DNA of 7,467 nt, from NCBI GenBank assembly GCA_030433225.1, contig JAUIMD010000087.1, forward strand, positions 1-7,467, read 5' to 3'. The notes beneath the pieces were generated by a model. The model was not told the origin of the DNA. It searched no databases and saw only the letters and a list, made by a program, of their open reading frames with translations. The translations under genes were made by a program, and so were the position numbers. Source of the stretch: Bacteroidia bacterium. GTDB lineage: Bacteria > Bacteroidota > Bacteroidia > Bacteroidales > UBA5342. Positions within the stretch are counted from its first letter, which is position 1; each line of letters starts with the position of its first letter. Below are positions 5,311-7,467 of this stretch, piece by piece.

Positions 5311-7137
5311 ATGCAACGATTTAAATCTCACGTTTTAACGGTTATCTTTTTTGTTTTTTCGGTTCTTGCCTCAACCATTACCGCTAGTCCACAGGTAAGT
5401 GGAACCTTAGCGCCCTGGCAGGCAATCACACTCTTATTTGACGGTCCGAAGTGCGGTGAAACTTCTAGTCCCAATCCCTTCTCCGACTATCGTTTAACGG
5501 TATCGTTCATAAAAGATACGGTGCAATTGGTGGTTCCCGGGCATTTTGCGGCAGATGGAAATGCGGCCTTTACCTCGGCAACCAAAGGAAATAAGTGGCG
5601 TGTATACTTTTTACCGCCCTCGGCAGGGAAATGGAATTATTCGGTAAGTTTCCGCAAAGGGAAAGACATTGCGGTGAAGGATGAGACAGGAGAAAGTGCC
5701 GAATATATGGATGGCTTCAGCGGAACGTTAAAGATAAAATCAACCCGAAAAGGTGCGAATGCCCTTGGAAAATTAAGGTATGTGGGCACTCATTACCTGC
5801 AGTTTGCAGAAAGTAAAACCTATTTTTTAAAAGCGGGGGTGGATGCTCCCGAGAACCTTTTGGCATACGACGATTTTGATGCAACCCCTAATGTGGGAAA
5901 CCGCAGAAAAAGCTGGACTCCACATAAGCAAGATTACAATGCAGATGCGGACGCATATTTATGGGGTGCTGATCGCTCGAAAGGGAAAAACCTGTTGGGC
6001 GCCATTCATTATTTATCCGTAAAAGGTCTGAATGCCTTCTCTTTTTTAACCTTTAATGTGGATGGAGACGACAGAAATGTATTTCCACACCTCTTAAAAG
6101 TGGATGAAGCATCGTACGAAAAGGAGGCCAACATTAAAGACACTAACCATCTTTGGGAGATATATGTGGAGCACGACCGGTTTGATGTATCTAAAATGGA
6201 TCAGTGGGAACAACTGTTTAGTTATGGAGACAGCAAAGGGATGTTTTTGCATTTTAAAACGCAGGAGACAGAAAACAACCATAAAATGGATGGAGGAGAA
6301 TTAGGCCGCGAGCGCAAACTGTATTACAGGGAGTTGATTTCGAGATACGGACACCACCTGGCCATCAATTGGAACCTTGGGGAAGAAAATACGCAATCTA
6401 CCGGGCAGGTACAACAAATGGCAAGCTACTTTCATACGAATGATCCCTATCAATCTCCGATAGTTTTGCATACCTACCCTAATCAGCACGAAAAAGTATA
6501 TCGGCCCCTGTTGGGTCAGCAATCTGACTTACAAGGTATTTCCATTCAAACCAAAAATTCCGATTTTTCCTTAGTTCACGGTGCGGTACATAAGTGGGTG
6601 AAGGCCTCAAAAAATGCAGGAAAACCCTGGGTAGTGGCAGTTGATGAACCGGGGGATGCGTCTCATGCTTTATTGCCTGATAGTGAAGATTCATTGCACA
6701 ACAATGCCCGGATAAATGGCCTTTGGGGAACATTGTTGGCCGGTGGATATGGCACGGAATGGTATTTTGGTTACAAACATGCACACTCCGATTTAAGCTG
6801 TGAGGATTGGCGAAGCCGGGATTTATTCTGGAATCAGTGCAAAGTGGCGCTTGAGTTTTTTAATAACCACCCTTTGCCATTAACCGAGATGCAATCGATG
6901 GATACGTTGACATCAAACCCGAATGATTTTGTTTATGCCAAACCCGGAGAAGTATACCTGATTTATTCGACCGATGGTGCCCCTATTGATTTTGAAATTC
7001 CAGCCAAAGGTTTTGAAATGACCTGGTTTAATCCAAGGTCTGGTGAATATCTACCCGTGAAAAATACGGCTACTTCCAGCAAAGAAATAGTGTGCCCAAC
7101 CCAACAAGATTGGCTCTTGTACCTGTATCGCCCTTAA
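5311..7137 (+). CDS. Secreted DUF5060-domain glycoside hydrolase-like protein with C-terminal Collagen_bind_2-type domain
   Basis: 608 aa. Signal peptide about 1-20 or 1-25. A DUF5060-type beta-sandwich spans about 33-145 ('ITLLFDGPKCGETSSPNPFS', 'WRVYFLPPSAGKWNYSVSF'). A TIM-barrel region at about 155-515 resembles the DUF4038/GH140-like set. It carries 'AINWNLGEENTQSTGQ' (351-366) and 'PWVVAVDEPGDAS' (439-451); Glu358/Glu359 and Glu446 are candidate acid/base and nucleophile. A late conserved block, YFGYKHAHSDLSCEDWRSRD, covers 485-504. The C-terminus (about 520-608: 'KPGEVYLIYS', 'MTWFNPRSGEY', 'PTQQDWLLYLYRP') matches the pattern of the putative collagen-binding domain often found behind such barrels, and is probably a carbohydrate-contacting sandwich. 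There is no T9SS tail, so it is probably periplasmic or released another way. Likely hydrolysis of a polysaccharide or oligosaccharide; the substrate is unknown. Co-transcribed with the kelch gene. Confidence 0.8.
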   Translation: MQRFKSHVLTVIFFVFSVLASTITASPQVSGTLAPWQAITLLFDGPKCGETSSPNPFSDYRLTVSFIKDTVQLVVPGHFAADGNAAFTSATKGNKWRVYFLPPSAGKWNYSVSFRKGKDIAVKDETGESAEYMDGFSGTLKIKSTRKGANALGKLRYVGTHYLQFAESKTYFLKAGVDAPENLLAYDDFDATPNVGNRRKSWTPHKQDYNADADAYLWGADRSKGKNLLGAIHYLSVKGLNAFSFLTFNVDGDDRNVFPHLLKVDEASYEKEANIKDTNHLWEIYVEHDRFDVSKMDQWEQLFSYGDSKGMFLHFKTQETENNHKMDGGELGRERKLYYRELISRYGHHLAINWNLGEENTQSTGQVQQMASYFHTNDPYQSPIVLHTYPNQHEKVYRPLLGQQSDLQGISIQTKNSDFSLVHGAVHKWVKASKNAGKPWVVAVDEPGDASHALLPDSEDSLHNNARINGLWGTLLAGGYGTEWYFGYKHAHSDLSCEDWRSRDLFWNQCKVALEFFNNHPLPLTEMQSMDTLTSNPNDFVYAKPGEVYLIYSTDGAPIDFEIPAKGFEMTWFNPRSGEYLPVKNTATSSKEIVCPTQQDWLLYLYRP

Positions 7138-7145
7138 GTCAGGAC

Positions 7146-7467
7146 CTATTTCCGGATTATTTTTAAGCGCTCACTGTAGTTTTCGTTAGTGAGTTGCAAA
7201 AAGTACAATCCTAGAGGGAGTGCTGCTTGTTCGAATACAAAAGAATGTGCACCGGCAGATAAGTTTCCATCAAAGACAGTTGCCAGTTGTCTGCCGCTTA
7301 CGTCGAGCAAAACAACACGGGTTTTTCCGCTGTATGGCAGGCTGGTTTGAATGTGGAGAGTTTCGGTAAACGGATTGGGATAGGCTGCCAGTGCCGAAGG
7401 AATTTCTTCAGCATCCTCAATGTCGGTTAGGATGTCGCCCGTTTCCAGCTTAATGGCATCGTACATC
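7146..7467 (-). CDS. C-terminal part of a T9SS-exported protein (type A sorting domain; N-terminus beyond right edge)
   Basis: Stop TAG at 7146-7148; the frame is open to the right edge, so about 107 C-terminal codons are visible. The Met near 7466 is not the true start, because a sorting domain needs an upstream signal peptide and cargo. After an acidic linker comes a typical Por secretion-system C-terminal domain of about 78 residues: YPNPF, then 'TLHIQTSLPYSGKTRVVLLD' with a central 'DVSGRQLATVF', 'AGAHSFVF', 'LPLGLYFLQL' and the terminal basic 'LKIIRK'. This domain directs cargo through the type IX secretion system to the cell surface or medium and is removed on export. The cargo (enzyme, adhesin or other) lies outside the window. 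It converges with the DUF5060 gene, 8 bp apart, with no obvious terminator between them. Confidence 0.85.
   Translation of the reverse strand, partial: MYDAIKLETGDILTDIEDAEEIPSALAAYPNPFTETLHIQTSLPYSGKTRVVLLDVSGRQLATVFDGNLSAGAHSFVFEQAALPLGLYFLQLTNENYSERLKIIRK

Noticed and set aside
7146..7466. Stand-alone 106-aa protein starting at the Met near 7466
   Set aside because: The visible part is almost wholly a T9SS sorting domain, which functions only at the end of a larger exported protein. The frame is open at the window edge.

Overview
The window looks like a chromosomal segment of a Bacteroidota bacterium, most likely an environmental member of the Cytophagales/Flavobacteriales type. The evidence is a TonB-dependent receptor with an N-terminal carboxypeptidase-regulatory-like domain, lipoproteins with Bacteroidota-style lipoboxes, a type IX secretion (T9SS) C-terminal sorting domain, A/T-rich start regions without Shine-Dalgarno sequences, and a good match to the Bacteroidota promoter (TTG, 20-bp spacer, TAnnTTTG). 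I cannot name the genus.

Left half (1-4061, minus strand): an apparent three-gene transcription unit read right to left. It holds a TonB-dependent outer-membrane receptor (GTG start at 4061), a DUF4374-family lipoprotein 11 bp downstream, and, after a terminator-like hairpin, a small Spy/CpxP-like lipoprotein cut by the left edge. A receptor plus DUF4374 lipoprotein is the architecture of XusA/XusB, the xenosiderophore uptake system of Bacteroides thetaiotaomicron. The likely job is therefore capture and import of a ferric siderophore or similar metal chelate. The ligand itself cannot be read from the sequence.

Centre (4062-4314): a 253-bp divergent intergenic region. It holds a strong-looking promoter for the receptor operon with short direct and inverted repeats, and a weaker candidate promoter overlapping an inverted repeat in front of the rightward genes.

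Right half (4315-7137, plus strand): a two-gene unit with a 9-bp gap. It encodes a secreted six-blade kelch propeller and a secreted DUF5060 / glycoside-hydrolase-like barrel with a C-terminal Collagen_bind_2-type domain. Together they look like an uncharacterised carbohydrate-processing pair. At the right edge (7146-7467, minus strand) lies the C-terminal end of a large T9SS-exported protein, convergent with the hydrolase gene and only 8 bp from it.

No tRNA, rRNA, CRISPR array, insertion sequence or phage feature was seen. The most interesting material is the Xus-like pair with its Spy-like neighbour, and the kelch-DUF5060 pair.
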